Below, piece by piece: positions 1 to 7,811 of a DNA stretch of 12,120 nucleotides; positions within the stretch are counted from its first letter, which is position 1, and every line of letters starts with the position of its first letter. This stretch comes from Syntrophomonadaceae bacterium (GTDB taxonomy: Bacteria > Bacillota_D > Dethiobacteria > DTU022), in the NCBI GenBank assembly GCA_003551865.1, contig PUNU01000297.1, positions 1 through 12,120 of the forward strand, written 5' to 3'. The position numbers and the translations under genes are program-made. The notes below the pieces were generated by a model, which made no database searches, was not told the origin of the DNA, and saw only the letters and a list, made by a program, of their open reading frames with translations.

Positions 1-2
1 CG

Positions 3-950
3 AACATCGGCACCTGCATCACGGCGGTTCTTGCCGGCATTGGGGCCAATATAGCTGCGCGCCGCGCCGCCGTGGCTCATGTTGTGTTCAACGTTGTCGG
101 AGTGATCCTGGTCATGATATTCCTTGCTCCATTTAGCGATTTGCTGGTGCAAACAGCGGCAACCGTTCCCCGCCAGGTAGCCAACACCCATACAGCTTTT
201 AATCTTTTTAATACAGTGGTTTTTGTCGTTTTTTTAAAATACTTTACCAGGCTGATTTGCTACATTATTCCCGGCGAGGACGAGAAAGTCGAGTTCGGGC
301 CGAAATACCTCGATCCGCGCATCTTGAAAACACCTGCTGTTGCGATTGGCGGTGCCAGGCAGGAACTGCTGCGGATGGCCAACATTGCCCAGGAAATGCT
401 TGATGAAGCGATGCAGGTATTCTTAAAAAATGACCTCAAGAAGATCAAGCATATCGACCAGATGGAAGACCTGGTTGACGGCCTGGAAGAAGAGATCAAC
501 GTTTATTTATCCGAGCTGTCCCAGCATTCCATGTCCAACCAGCAGACAAAGCTGGTTGGCAGTTTCATGTCGGCGGCAAATGATCTTGAACGTATCGGCG
601 ATCATGCCGAAAATATTACTCAACTGTCTGAAACCAAATCCGAGGAAAAACTGCCTTTTTCACAAAGCGCCCTGGACGAAATCACAGAATTCTATAAAAA
701 AGTGAGGGCCATGCTCCAACTGGCAATAAAAGCTTTTGAGGAAAACGACAAAGAACTTGCCGGCCGGGTAGTTATTGAGGATAATGAAATCGACGAAATG
801 GAAAAAACTCTGCGCAAAAGGCACATCGATCGCATTAACGAAAAAAAATGCTATCCGCCTGCCGGAGTTATTTACCTCGATCTCTTGAGCAACCTGGAGC
901 GGGTCGGTGATCACGCCAACAATATTGCCGATCTGGTCCTCGAAGAGTAG
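3..950 (+). CDS. Na+/phosphate cotransporter with C-terminal PhoU domain (5' end missing)
   Basis: The reading frame is open from the left edge, so the protein is N-terminally truncated; 315 residues are visible. It begins in NIGTCITA, which matches the second conserved QxNIGTT-type motif of NptA/PNaS-family Na+-dependent phosphate transporters. The segments HVVFNVVGVILVMIFLAPF and the stretch following HTAFNLFNT are the last membrane helices of this fold. From about residue 100 the protein is cytoplasmic and helical, with two PhoU signatures, LERIGDHAENI (about residues 195-205) and LERVGDHANNI (about 298-308). These acidic ExxxD motifs bind metal in PhoU proteins. The family imports phosphate with Na+, or exports it in some bacteria, and the PhoU part is thought to regulate it; direction cannot be read here. 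The gene ends at TAG 948-950, 42 nt before the Sua5 gene. The first motif (QSSSA) must lie upstream of the window. Confidence 0.9.
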   Translation, partial: NIGTCITAVLAGIGANIAARRAAVAHVVFNVVGVILVMIFLAPFSDLLVQTAATVPRQVANTHTAFNLFNTVVFVVFLKYFTRLICYIIPGEDEKVEFGPKYLDPRILKTPAVAIGGARQELLRMANIAQEMLDEAMQVFLKNDLKKIKHIDQMEDLVDGLEEEINVYLSELSQHSMSNQQTKLVGSFMSAANDLERIGDHAENITQLSETKSEEKLPFSQSALDEITEFYKKVRAMLQLAIKAFEENDKELAGRVVIEDNEIDEMEKTLRKRHIDRINEKKCYPPAGVIYLDLLSNLERVGDHANNIADLVLEE

Positions 951-992
951 GCTAAAGATATAACGATGCCTGTGCCGGAAAGATGATGATGC

Positions 993-2018
993 TTGATGTC
1001 ACCTGTAACCCCGTGTATACTGGGGACCCTCCTTCTTGACAGCGGCCGGCCCTCGCTGGCCAGGGCTGCAAAAATAATCAACAGCGGGGGATTGGTGGCC
1101 TTTCCTACCGAGACCGTATACGGCCTCGGGGCGGCGGCCTCCGATTCAGCAGCGGTAAAAAAAATATTTTCCGCAAAAGGGCGACCCGCCGACAACCCCC
1201 TGATCGTCCATCTTTCCGAACCGGAGCAGCTTGAAAAAGTGGCCCGGAAAGTTCCTGAACAGGCCCATGTGCTTACCCGGAGGTTTTGGCCCGGGCCCCT
1301 GAGCCTTGTCTTACAAAGATCCGATCAAATATCAGCTGCCGTCAGCGCGGGCCTGCCCACAATTGCCGTGCGCATGCCGGATCATAAAGTCGCCCTTGAT
1401 TTTATCCGAATTTCCGGGGTACCGATAGCGGCCCCCAGCGCTAACCGTTCAGGAAGGCCAAGCCCGACAAACTTCAAACATGTTTTAGAAGACCTGGCCG
1501 GTCGCATCGATGCCGTTATCAGAAGCGAGACCTGCTCGATCGGCGTTGAATCAACAGTATTGAGCCTGATCGGTCCCGAACCGGTCATCCTCAGACCCGG
1601 GGGGGTTTCCCGTGAAGCGCTGGAAAATGTTCTCGGCTGCAGGGTGGCATTGTCGGACCGCTTGCAAGGCGTACAAATTCCGGCTTCGCCGGGAACAAAA
1701 TATCGCCATTATTCCCCGCGTGCACCGCTTATTTTGCTGATCGGGCCGGAGAAGAGGCGCCGAAGGCTTGTTTCTTCACTTGCCGAGCATTATAAGCGAA
1801 AAGGTTTGAAAGTGGGGCATCTAAATAAAGTGATTGAGAAATACCGCTCCGGCAAACTGGGCTCCGATCATATGGCCGCTCACCTCTACCAGGCCTTACG
1901 AGAGCTTGATCACCGGGGAGTGGATTTGATCATAGTGGAAGAAACGGATACCTCCGGGCTGGGCCTGGCCGTGATGAATCGGCTTAGAAAGGCGGCGGCC
2001 CGGGTGCTGAAAGTATAA
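993..2018 (+). CDS. ywlC: L-threonylcarbamoyladenylate synthase, Sua5 two-domain type
   Basis: This enzyme makes threonylcarbamoyl-AMP from threonine, bicarbonate and ATP, the first step of the t6A37 modification of ANN-decoding tRNAs; TsaD/TsaB/TsaE complete it. The YrdC domain is clear: FPTETVYGLGA at residues 37-47, KGRPADNPL at 62-70, WPGPLSLVL near 99-107, and APSANRSGRPSPT at 147-159. The linker SPGTKYRHYSP (232-242) then leads into a C-terminal Sua5 domain, so this is the long Sua5 form (341 aa, close to B. subtilis YwlC) and not the short TsaC form. Start choice is between TTG 993 and ATG 996, adjacent codons; GGAAAG at 977-982 is the only ribosome binding site candidate, and in-frame TGA codons at 984 and 987 exclude an earlier start. 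The gene heads the ywlC-ywlE-rpiB cluster that is common in Bacillota. Confidence 0.94.
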   Translation: MMSPVTPCILGTLLLDSGRPSLARAAKIINSGGLVAFPTETVYGLGAAASDSAAVKKIFSAKGRPADNPLIVHLSEPEQLEKVARKVPEQAHVLTRRFWPGPLSLVLQRSDQISAAVSAGLPTIAVRMPDHKVALDFIRISGVPIAAPSANRSGRPSPTNFKHVLEDLAGRIDAVIRSETCSIGVESTVLSLIGPEPVILRPGGVSREALENVLGCRVALSDRLQGVQIPASPGTKYRHYSPRAPLILLIGPEKRRRRLVSSLAEHYKRKGLKVGHLNKVIEKYRSGKLGSDHMAAHLYQALRELDHRGVDLIIVEETDTSGLGLAVMNRLRKAAARVLKV

Positions 2019-2063
2019 CCGGTTCCAGCTAAACAACAAACTATTACCAGGAGGCGGTTTGCC

Positions 2064-2561
2064 TTGAAGATTTTGTTTGTTTGCACTGGCAATACCTGCC
2101 GCAGCCCAATGGCTGAAGCCCTGTTAAAAAACGAGCTGGAAAACCAGGGCCTTTCTTTTAAGGTTGTGGTTTCTTCAGCCGGCCTCACTGCCCTGGACGG
2201 TTCGGCAGCTTCCGATCCGGTAAAAAAAATGCTCGCTTCTCGGGGTATTGATCTTCTAAACAACCACAGGGCAACTCTTCTTGATGCCGCAATGGTTGAG
2301 GAGGCCGATTTAATCCTGGTAATGACAGCCGATCACCGGCGGCAGCTGCTGGCGAACTACCCGCAGTCGGCCGGTAAAACGTATCTTTTAAAGGAATATG
2401 CAGGTGCGGCGTCCCGGGATACTGAAATTAGCGACCCGATCGGTTTGGGCAGTGAAGAATATACGCGGGTTTTAGAGGAAATTAGATCCTGCATAAAGAA
2501 GGTTACTGGGAAATTGAAGGAAGAGCAGGAGGGTCGAATCAATGACAATAGCCATCGGTAG
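2064..2561 (+). CDS. ywlE: Low-molecular-weight protein phosphatase, YwlE-like (probable protein-arginine phosphatase)
   Basis: The N-terminus MKILFVCTGNTCRSPMAEA carries the CX5R(S/T) phosphatase loop, with nucleophile C7, R13 and S14. The general-acid aspartate is D124 in SDPIGLGSEEY. Residue 11 is threonine; in Geobacillus YwlE this Thr gives selectivity for phosphoarginine, whereas tyrosine phosphatases of this fold carry a bulkier residue there. I therefore infer that it removes phosphate from arginines placed by a McsB-type kinase, which marks proteins for ClpCP; no mcsB is visible. At 165 aa it is slightly longer than the usual ~150, with an extra charged C-terminal tail. The start is TTG, supported by AGGAGG at 2049-2054 with 9 nt spacing, and it places the catalytic Cys at the expected position 7. 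The 3' end overlaps rpiB by 20 bp, so the two are probably translationally coupled. Confidence 0.9.
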   Translation: MKILFVCTGNTCRSPMAEALLKNELENQGLSFKVVVSSAGLTALDGSAASDPVKKMLASRGIDLLNNHRATLLDAAMVEEADLILVMTADHRRQLLANYPQSAGKTYLLKEYAGAASRDTEISDPIGLGSEEYTRVLEEIRSCIKKVTGKLKEEQEGRINDNSHR

Positions 2562-2982
2562 TGATCATGCTGGATTTCAGTTGAAGGAACAGGTTGTCGG
2601 GTACCTTAGAGAATCCGGGAAAGCTTACAGGGATATGGGGGTTTTTAGCGAAAAAAGCGCCGACTATCCGGACATTGCCGCTGCAGTGGTTGAAGTTGTA
2701 GCAGCCGATGATTGTTTCTGCGGCATTTTAATTTGCGGTACTGGAATAGGCATGTCCATAGCGGCAAACAAACAATCCGGAATCAGGGCGGCCCTTTGCG
2801 GTGACCCCTATTCAGCCCGCTGTGCCCGGGAGCATAACGACGCCAATATTTTAACCATGGGGTCGAGGGTAATTGGACCCGGCCTGGCGGTAGATATTGT
2901 TAGAGCTTTTTTAAATGCATCTTTTACCGGGGGCAGACACAGCAGTCGCCTTGAAAAAATTATCCAGATGGAAAGACGTTGA
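2542..2982 (+). CDS. rpiB: Ribose-5-phosphate isomerase B
   Basis: RpiB interconverts ribose 5-phosphate and ribulose 5-phosphate in the non-oxidative pentose phosphate pathway, feeding PRPP used by the upp product downstream. The 146-aa protein is standard RpiB/LacAB length. Visible motifs are GSDHAG (6-11), DYPDIA (41-46), CGTGIGMSIAANK (65-77) with catalytic-base C65, HNDANILTMGSRV (98-110) with H98, and GGRHSSRLEKI (130-140), which binds the phosphate. The ATG at 2542 is preceded by AGGAGGG (2527-2533, 8 nt spacing), which lies inside the end of the phosphatase gene. The Cys in the CGTGIG loop and the overall pattern favour RpiB over LacA/LacB, and no lac genes are nearby. In B. subtilis the orthologue ywlF follows ywlE in the same way. 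Confidence 0.95.
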   Translation: MTIAIGSDHAGFQLKEQVVGYLRESGKAYRDMGVFSEKSADYPDIAAAVVEVVAADDCFCGILICGTGIGMSIAANKQSGIRAALCGDPYSARCAREHNDANILTMGSRVIGPGLAVDIVRAFLNASFTGGRHSSRLEKIIQMERR

Positions 2983-3043
2983 TCTTTTATCTCTGCGGTT
3001 TATTTAACCCGGACCGTAAAAAAAATGTAAAGGGGTGTTGTCA

Positions 3044-3673
3044 TTGGACCAGGTATTTGTAATTGATCATCCACTGGTTCAGCATAAATTGACCCAGTGC
3101 CGTCGTGTAGAAACAGAAACCTGGCAGTTCCGGGGATTGGTAGAAGAAATTACTTCTTTTTTGCTGTACGAAGCTGTGCGGGGTAATAAAACTGTTGAAG
3201 CTGATGTGATCACCCCTGTTGCTCCATCCAGTGGGAAGGAAATCGCCGGCCCGGAACCGGTGTTTGTAGCTGTTCTCCGGGCAGGCCTGGGAATGGTACC
3301 CGGGGCCCTGCGTATTTTCCCCTATGCCCGTGCAGGGCACATCGGGTTATATCGTGACCAAGACCAGCACGTGCCTATAGAATATTACTGTAATTTGCCG
3401 CCGGATATCAACGAAACAGATTGCTTTTTACTCGAACCGATGCTTGCTACGGGCGGTTCCGCGGCCCACGCCCTGAAACTTTTGAAGAATGCCGGCGTTC
3501 GCAATATAAAGGTCCTCAGCCTGATCGCTGCTCCCGAAGGCATTAAAGCCATACTCGATCAGCACCCGGACATTAAAATTTATCTTGCCGCAGTTGACGA
3601 CAAGCTTAATGAAAAAGCTTATATCGTCCCCGGTTTAGGGGATGCCGGCGATCGACTTTTTGGGACAGTATGA
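3044..3673 (+). CDS. upp: Uracil phosphoribosyltransferase
   Basis: This cytoplasmic salvage enzyme converts uracil and PRPP to UMP and pyrophosphate. From TTG 3044 the protein is 209 aa, the same length as B. subtilis Upp, and starts [17 protein letters not shown] like its homologues. AAAGGGG at 3029-3035 lies 8 nt before this TTG; a GTG at 3035 in the same frame overlaps that site and is unlikely. Motifs are [10 protein letters not shown] (75-84), GLYRD (101-105), the PRPP loop [10 protein letters not shown] (131-140), and the uracil-binding tail [16 protein letters not shown] (193-208). An oddity is Glu131 where most family members have Asp in [10 protein letters not shown]; the change is conservative and the rest of the loop is intact. 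The stop overlaps a possible ATG of the deaminase gene (ATGA, 3670-3673). Upp usually sits just upstream of the ATP synthase operon in Bacillota. Confidence 0.95.
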   Translation: MDQVFVIDHPLVQHKLTQCRRVETETWQFRGLVEEITSFLLYEAVRGNKTVEADVITPVAPSSGKEIAGPEPVFVAVLRAGLGMVPGALRIFPYARAGHIGLYRDQDQHVPIEYYCNLPPDINETDCFLLEPMLATGGSAAHALKLLKNAGVRNIKVLSLIAAPEGIKAILDQHPDIKIYLAAVDDKLNEKAYIVPGLGDAGDRLFGTV

Positions 3674-3690
3674 TAAATAGAGGTGAACTA

Positions 3691-4137
3691 TTGACTGAGC
3701 GGCCGGATTGGGATCACTATTTTATGCAAATCGCATCCGTGGTATCTACTCGTTCCACCTGCATGCGCCGCCGGGTGGGGGCTTTGATTGTCCTAAATAA
3801 AAGGATTTTGTCCACCGGTTATAACGGGGCTCCGGCCGGTTTGAAACACTGCAGTGAAGTGGGCTGTTTACGGGAGGAACTAAATGTGCCTTCCGGTGAG
3901 AGGCATGAGCTTTGCCGCGGGCTGCATGCCGAGCAAAATGCCATTATTCAGGCGGCTGTGCACGGCGTGGCCATTAAAAATGCCTCGGTTTACTCTACCC
4001 ACTATCCCTGTGCTGTTTGCGCCAAGATGCTTGTGAATGCGGGAATCCGCTCCCTGGTTCTTGCGGAAAGCTATCCGGATGAACTGGCAAAAAAAATATT
4101 TGCCGAAGCAGGAATTGAAATAAGCTATATAGTATAA
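3691..4137 (+). CDS. dCMP deaminase (ComEB-type cytidine/deoxycytidylate deaminase)
   Basis: The enzyme deaminates dCMP to dUMP, supplying thymidylate synthesis; ComEB is the B. subtilis relative. Zinc and catalytic residues are HAE (79-81, with E81 as the proton shuttle) and PCAVC (106-110). The segment [25 protein letters not shown] (split here by function: His/Cys at 53-59 and 72-75) matches the extra metal-binding insert of this family. I chose TTG 3691, because AGAGGTGA (3679-3686) lies just before it and the resulting N-terminus [15 protein letters not shown] aligns with the family; length is then 148 aa. An ATG at 3670 in the same frame would add 7 residues and overlap upp by 4 bp, but has only a weak binding site. 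It is the last gene before the regulatory gap at 4138. Confidence 0.92.
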   Translation: MTERPDWDHYFMQIASVVSTRSTCMRRRVGALIVLNKRILSTGYNGAPAGLKHCSEVGCLREELNVPSGERHELCRGLHAEQNAIIQAAVHGVAIKNASVYSTHYPCAVCAKMLVNAGIRSLVLAESYPDELAKKIFAEAGIEISYIV

Positions 4138-4182
4138 TAATACTGAATGCACATTACCCGATATACAAATTGTCTGTTTTAA

Positions 4183-4210
4183 TTGTCACATTTAGATGAA
4201 TATTGTTAAT
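4183..4210 (+). promoter_or_regulatory. Weak sigma-A-like promoter candidate for the V-ATPase operon
   Basis: TTGTCA (4183-4188, five of six to the -35 consensus) is followed after 16 nt by GTTAAT (4205-4210, four of six to the -10 consensus). It lies in the A+T-rich first half of the 179-nt gap between the deaminase and the ATPase genes, about 100 nt before the first ATPase start. The score is modest and similar matches occur by chance in A+T-rich DNA. TATAGT at 4291-4296 looks better as a -10 but has no matching -35 and would start transcription inside the ribosome binding site. Confidence 0.3.
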
Positions 4211-4214
4211 TCAT
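4196..4214. repeat. Short inverted repeat overlapping the promoter candidate
   Basis: ATGAAT (4196-4201) and ATTCAT (4209-4214) form a perfect 6-bp dyad with a 7-nt spacer. It covers the spacer and -10 of the promoter candidate, the position of an operator. A longer-range pair, ACCCGA (4156-4161) and TCGGGT (4216-4221), flanks it. Either could be chance in A+T-rich DNA; no known regulator motif is recognised. Confidence 0.3.
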
Positions 4215-4242
4215 TTCGGGTTGCTTGGCGGAATTAACAGGT

Positions 4243-4280
4243 GAGCTGCCTGAGCAGGTTTACCGGGTGCAGCTCTTTTT
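4243..4280 (+). terminator. Rho-independent terminator or leader attenuator
   Basis: GAGCTGC (4243-4249) pairs perfectly with GCAGCTC (4269-4275), and TTTTT (4276-4280) follows directly, the layout of an intrinsic terminator. The 19-nt loop is long. A competing small hairpin, CTGC (4246-4249) with GCAG (4254-4257), would use the same left arm. It lies 106 nt after the deaminase stop and 36 nt before the first ATPase codon. It could end the upstream unit, or control read-through into the ATPase genes if their promoter is upstream of it. Confidence 0.6.
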
Positions 4281-4316
4281 GCCTTGTCAGTATAGTTTTG
4301 AGGTGGTGATGGTAGA

Positions 4317-4643
4317 TTGACAATAGAGCTGGTAAAAGCGATAAAAGATGCTGAAAGCGAAGCGGAAGCAGCTATTAAGGAAGCTCAACAGGAAGGCCGC
4401 CGGATATACAAAGATTCGGAAGGCAGGGCTGAAGAAATCCTGGATAAGGCAGCATCAGAAGCCGAAAAAAAAGGTCGGGAGCTAATCGATCAAGCGATAG
4501 AGGAAGCAAAAGCAGAAGCCGAACCGTTGAAAAAAGAGCGGCGCGAAGAGATTGCCCGGTTGAAAGAAAAGGCCGAGAAACAGCTTCCGGATGCGCTGGC
4601 TGTGCTTACAGATAGGGTTGTGAAAACAGATGCCGATTATTGA
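4317..4643 (+). CDS. V/A-type ATPase subunit G/H (peripheral stalk; NtpF/AhaH-like)
   Basis: The 108-aa product is almost entirely charged helix rich in Ala, Glu and Lys (residues about 5-95), with no membrane segment. It fits the G/H subunit, which pairs with subunit E in a right-handed coiled coil that forms the peripheral stalks holding the head against rotation. The N-terminus MTIELVKAIKDAESEAE resembles that of archaeal and bacterial H subunits. The start is TTG 4317, with AGGTGG at 4301-4306 and 10 nt spacing. Sequence conservation in this family is low, so the identification rests on size, coiled-coil character and position as first gene, matching ntpF in the E. hirae operon. The end overlaps the subunit I gene by 14 bp, suggesting coupled translation. 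Confidence 0.88.
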   Translation: MTIELVKAIKDAESEAEAAIKEAQQEGRRIYKDSEGRAEEILDKAASEAEKKGRELIDQAIEEAKAEAEPLKKERREEIARLKEKAEKQLPDALAVLTDRVVKTDADY

Positions 4644-6582
4644 TATGAAAAAAGCATACCTGCTGGCCCATCGGCAGGAGAGGGAAACGATCTTTAACCT
4701 CCTCCAGCGGATGGGCAGCGTTGAGATGGTGGATGTTAAATCCGGTGAATCCTGGAGCGAAATGGAATCGCTGCTGGAACCCGATCAACCTGATGAAGGT
4801 GTTTCCGAGCTGGACGAAAAGCTGGGTGAGATCCGCTACTGCCTTGATTTTCTTCAACGTTATTTTCCGCTGAAAAAAACTTTTGTCCAGCAGTTTACAG
4901 GGGCAAAGGTGGAATTGACTCCCGAGCGTTACAATGATTATATTAACCGGATGGATCAAACCAAAACTATTCATGAAGATTGCCGCAGGGCGGAAGATGA
5001 GCTTACCCGCATCCGCAATGAAGAAACGCAATGCTCCAATCTTATTGCAGAACTTGAGCCCTGGGGGGATCTCGATGTCCCCCTTGAACAGGCCAAAGAG
5101 GGCAGTTTCGCCTCGATGGGACTGTATCAAATCCCGGTGGACAATCTTTCCGGCCTTCAGGCTTCATTGGATGAAAAACTTCCCGCCCATTACCTGGAAG
5201 TGATTTCTACAGGCACCGATGTTGCCTGTTTTTTCTTTGCCTGCATTAAAGCGGACTTCAGCAAGGCCCAGGAATTATTTAAAGATAATACGGTTACCGC
5301 AGTGTCATTTCCAGGGCTGACCGGTACCCCTTCCCAAAATATTGAGTCAATGAAGCAGAAACTGGATTCACTGGCTGAAGAAAGAAGCACTGTATTAAAT
5401 GAGGTTGAAGGGATTTTGGAGCACCGACCGATGTTGATGGCCTGCCATGATCACATGGACAATGAGCTAAAAAAACATGAGGCCGTAACGAACCTGGCCC
5501 GCACCGACAACAGCTTCCTGCTCGAGGGCTGGGTGCCGGAACCGGTACTTGCCGATGTTGAATCGAACCTGGCGGAAAAAACCGATACGGCGGTCCTGGT
5601 TTCAAGGGATCCGGAACCCCATGAAGATGTGCCGGTGCTTTTACATAACCGCGGCCCCGCCGATGCTTACGAGGTGGTGACCCAGCTCTACAGCACACCC
5701 AAGAAAAGCGAGCTTGACCCCACCCCGTTCCTGGCTCCTTTTTTCCTCATATTTTTTGGCATATGCCTGTCGGATGCCGGATACGGATTAATTCTCACCC
5801 TGATTGCCGTTTATGTTTCCCGTAAGCTCAGGCTGTCAGGTATGGGTGAGCAGTTGATGAAACTCTTGTACTTAGGCGGCTTTTCTGCGGCGGCTTTTGG
5901 GATTCTTTTCGGCGGCTACTTCGGCGACCTGTTTAACCTACCGCCTCTCTGGTTTAACCCGCTTGATGATCCGATGACCATGTTGATTTATTGTTTTGCT
6001 CTCGGCCTGGTGCAGATTTATTTCGGCCTTGGCCTCCAGGCCTACCGCAATCTTAAAGCAGGCAAACCTTTGGATGCCCTCTTTGACCAGGGCTTCTGGT
6101 TTATCTTTCTAAACGGGCTTATTATGCTTCTTCTGCCCGAGCTGGCCCCTGCAGGCCAGTGGCTGGCAGTGGGAGGAGGAGCAGGTTTAGTCCTTACCCA
6201 GGGACGCACCCAGCAGGGGCTCATTAAGAAATTCATGAGCGGTCTGCTCAGTCTTTATAACATAACCGGCTATTTAAGCGATGTGCTGTCCTATTCGCGT
6301 CTGCTTGCCCTGGGCCTGGCCACCGGGGTTATTGCCATGGCTATTAATGCGATAGGTGAACTGGTTTACGGCAGTATTATCGGCATCGTGGTAATGGTGG
6401 TTATTCTGGCGGGAGGTCATCTGTTTAACGTGGTGATCAGTTCCCTTACTTCTTATGTCCATACCAGCCGTTTGCAGTACGTGGAATTTTTCGGCAAGTT
6501 TTTTGAAGGCGGAGGCAAATCTTTTCGACCCTTTAGAGTGCAAACCAATTACATAGACGTAACCGAAAGTGAGGAGGCATAA
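4630..6582 (+). CDS. ntpI: V/A-type ATPase subunit I (membrane stator, subunit a homologue)
   Basis: Subunit I provides the ion half-channels beside the rotor ring and anchors the peripheral stalks. The 650-aa protein has the two-part family layout: a cytoplasmic N-terminal arm (about 1-360, opening MPIIDMKKAYLLAHRQERE) and a C-terminal membrane domain starting near residue 367 (FLAPFFLIFFGICLSDAGYG), with about seven to eight hydrophobic segments. Two conserved arginines needed for ion transfer are visible: R557 in SYSRLLALGLATG and R614 in TSRLQYVEFFGKFFEGGG, matching yeast Vph1 R735 and R799. ATG 4630 gives the family N-terminus; its ribosome binding site is weak (AGGG near 4613-4617), consistent with coupling to the overlapping G/H gene and with one copy per complex. 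An in-frame ATG at 4645 is a less likely start. An 86-nt gap follows. Confidence 0.95.
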   Translation: MPIIDMKKAYLLAHRQERETIFNLLQRMGSVEMVDVKSGESWSEMESLLEPDQPDEGVSELDEKLGEIRYCLDFLQRYFPLKKTFVQQFTGAKVELTPERYNDYINRMDQTKTIHEDCRRAEDELTRIRNEETQCSNLIAELEPWGDLDVPLEQAKEGSFASMGLYQIPVDNLSGLQASLDEKLPAHYLEVISTGTDVACFFFACIKADFSKAQELFKDNTVTAVSFPGLTGTPSQNIESMKQKLDSLAEERSTVLNEVEGILEHRPMLMACHDHMDNELKKHEAVTNLARTDNSFLLEGWVPEPVLADVESNLAEKTDTAVLVSRDPEPHEDVPVLLHNRGPADAYEVVTQLYSTPKKSELDPTPFLAPFFLIFFGICLSDAGYGLILTLIAVYVSRKLRLSGMGEQLMKLLYLGGFSAAAFGILFGGYFGDLFNLPPLWFNPLDDPMTMLIYCFALGLVQIYFGLGLQAYRNLKAGKPLDALFDQGFWFIFLNGLIMLLLPELAPAGQWLAVGGGAGLVLTQGRTQQGLIKKFMSGLLSLYNITGYLSDVLSYSRLLALGLATGVIAMAINAIGELVYGSIIGIVVMVVILAGGHLFNVVISSLTSYVHTSRLQYVEFFGKFFEGGGKSFRPFRVQTNYIDVTESEEA

Positions 6583-7148
<566 letters not shown>

Positions 7149-7161
7149 AGGAGTGTGAAGT

Positions 7162-7764
7162 GTGAAAGAGGGAGCGGATAGAATTATACAGCGCATCCTC
7201 GATGATGCGAATGCCAGGGCTGAATCGATTAAAGCCGATGCAAGAGATAAAGCGAAAGCCGTAGAAAATGAAGCCAGGGAAAAGGCTTCCCGCAAAGAAG
7301 AGCAGATCCTGGATCAGGCCAAAAAGGATGCGGAAGAGCAGAAAAGACGGATCATTGGAGTGGCACAGCTTGAAGCCCGCAAAGATCTGCTTGCCGCCAA
7401 GCAGGAAATGATTGGCAAAGCATTTGAAGCGGCCCTGGAGCAGCTTTTAAACCTGGACGATCGTGCGTATTTTTCCATGATCCATGATATGCTTCTCGAG
7501 TACGTGGAAACCGGGACGGAAACGGTTATGTTTTCTGCCGGTGACCTGGAAAGGATCCCCGACAATTTTTGGCAGGAAATAAACCAGGCCCTGGTCAAGC
7601 AGGGGAAAAAAGGCGAGCTAAAGCTTTCTGACGAGCCGAGAGATATTCGGGGCGGTTTTGTTTTGCAGGCCGAAGGAGTAGAGATAAACTGTTCTTTTGA
7701 ATCGTTGTTGGAAATGAAAAGAGACGAACTGGAGCCTGAAGTGGCGGCAGTTCTTTTTCAATAA
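7162..7764 (+). CDS. ntpE: V/A-type ATPase subunit E (peripheral stalk)
   Basis: The 200-aa protein has the E-subunit layout. A long charged helix comes first (about residues 1-90, repeated Ala/Glu/Lys, e.g. AKAVENEAREKASRKEEQILD), followed by a mixed globular domain that sits on the top of subunit B. The conserved hydrophobic C-terminal part includes DIRGGFVLQAEGVEINCSF (near 163-181), typical of family members. With subunit G/H it makes the peripheral stalks, two E/G pairs per bacterial complex. It starts at GTG 7162 with AAAGGAG at 7147-7153, 8 nt upstream, overlapping the stop codon of subunit K (gap 13 nt), so translation is likely re-initiated from K. A distant resemblance to F-type b/delta subunits is expected from function, but the GGFVL motif and neighbours settle the assignment. 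Confidence 0.92.
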   Translation: MKEGADRIIQRILDDANARAESIKADARDKAKAVENEAREKASRKEEQILDQAKKDAEEQKRRIIGVAQLEARKDLLAAKQEMIGKAFEAALEQLLNLDDRAYFSMIHDMLLEYVETGTETVMFSAGDLERIPDNFWQEINQALVKQGKKGELKLSDEPRDIRGGFVLQAEGVEINCSFESLLEMKRDELEPEVAAVLFQ

Positions 7765-7780
7765 TTAAGTGTATGAAAAG

Positions 7781-7799
7781 CTTTCCTCCGGGAAAGGAG
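7781..7799 (+). promoter_or_regulatory. UCCG-tetraloop hairpin overlapping the ribosome binding site of subunit C
   Basis: CTTTCC (7781-7786) and GGAAAG (7791-7796) form a perfect 6-bp stem closed by C-TCCG-G, a UNCG-class tetraloop that is unusually stable in RNA. The right arm contains the first part of the AAAGGAG ribosome binding site (7793-7799) used by the subunit C start at 7812. An alternative 4-bp pairing, CTCC (7786-7789) with GGAG (7796-7799), would also mask it. The structure could lower translation of C, but this is inference. Confidence 0.45.
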
Positions 7800-7811
7800 A
7801 GCAAAAAAGAT

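Noticed and set aside
2997..3009. Inverted repeat GGTT-TATTT-AACC between rpiB and upp as a terminator.
   Set aside because: Only four base pairs and no T run after it on the + strand; the A run at 3018-3025 would not terminate + strand transcription.
4291..4296. TATAGT as the -10 box of the ATPase promoter.
   Set aside because: No -35-like hexamer at 16-18 nt upstream (that stretch is the terminator right arm), and the start site would fall in the ribosome binding site.
4309..4320. A three-codon mini-ORF (ATG GTA GAT TGA) overlapping the TTG start of subunit G/H, as a possible coupling leader.
   Set aside because: The ribosome binding site AGGTGG (4301-4306) is only 2 nt before this ATG, too close to use it, and is well spaced for the TTG. 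Probably chance.
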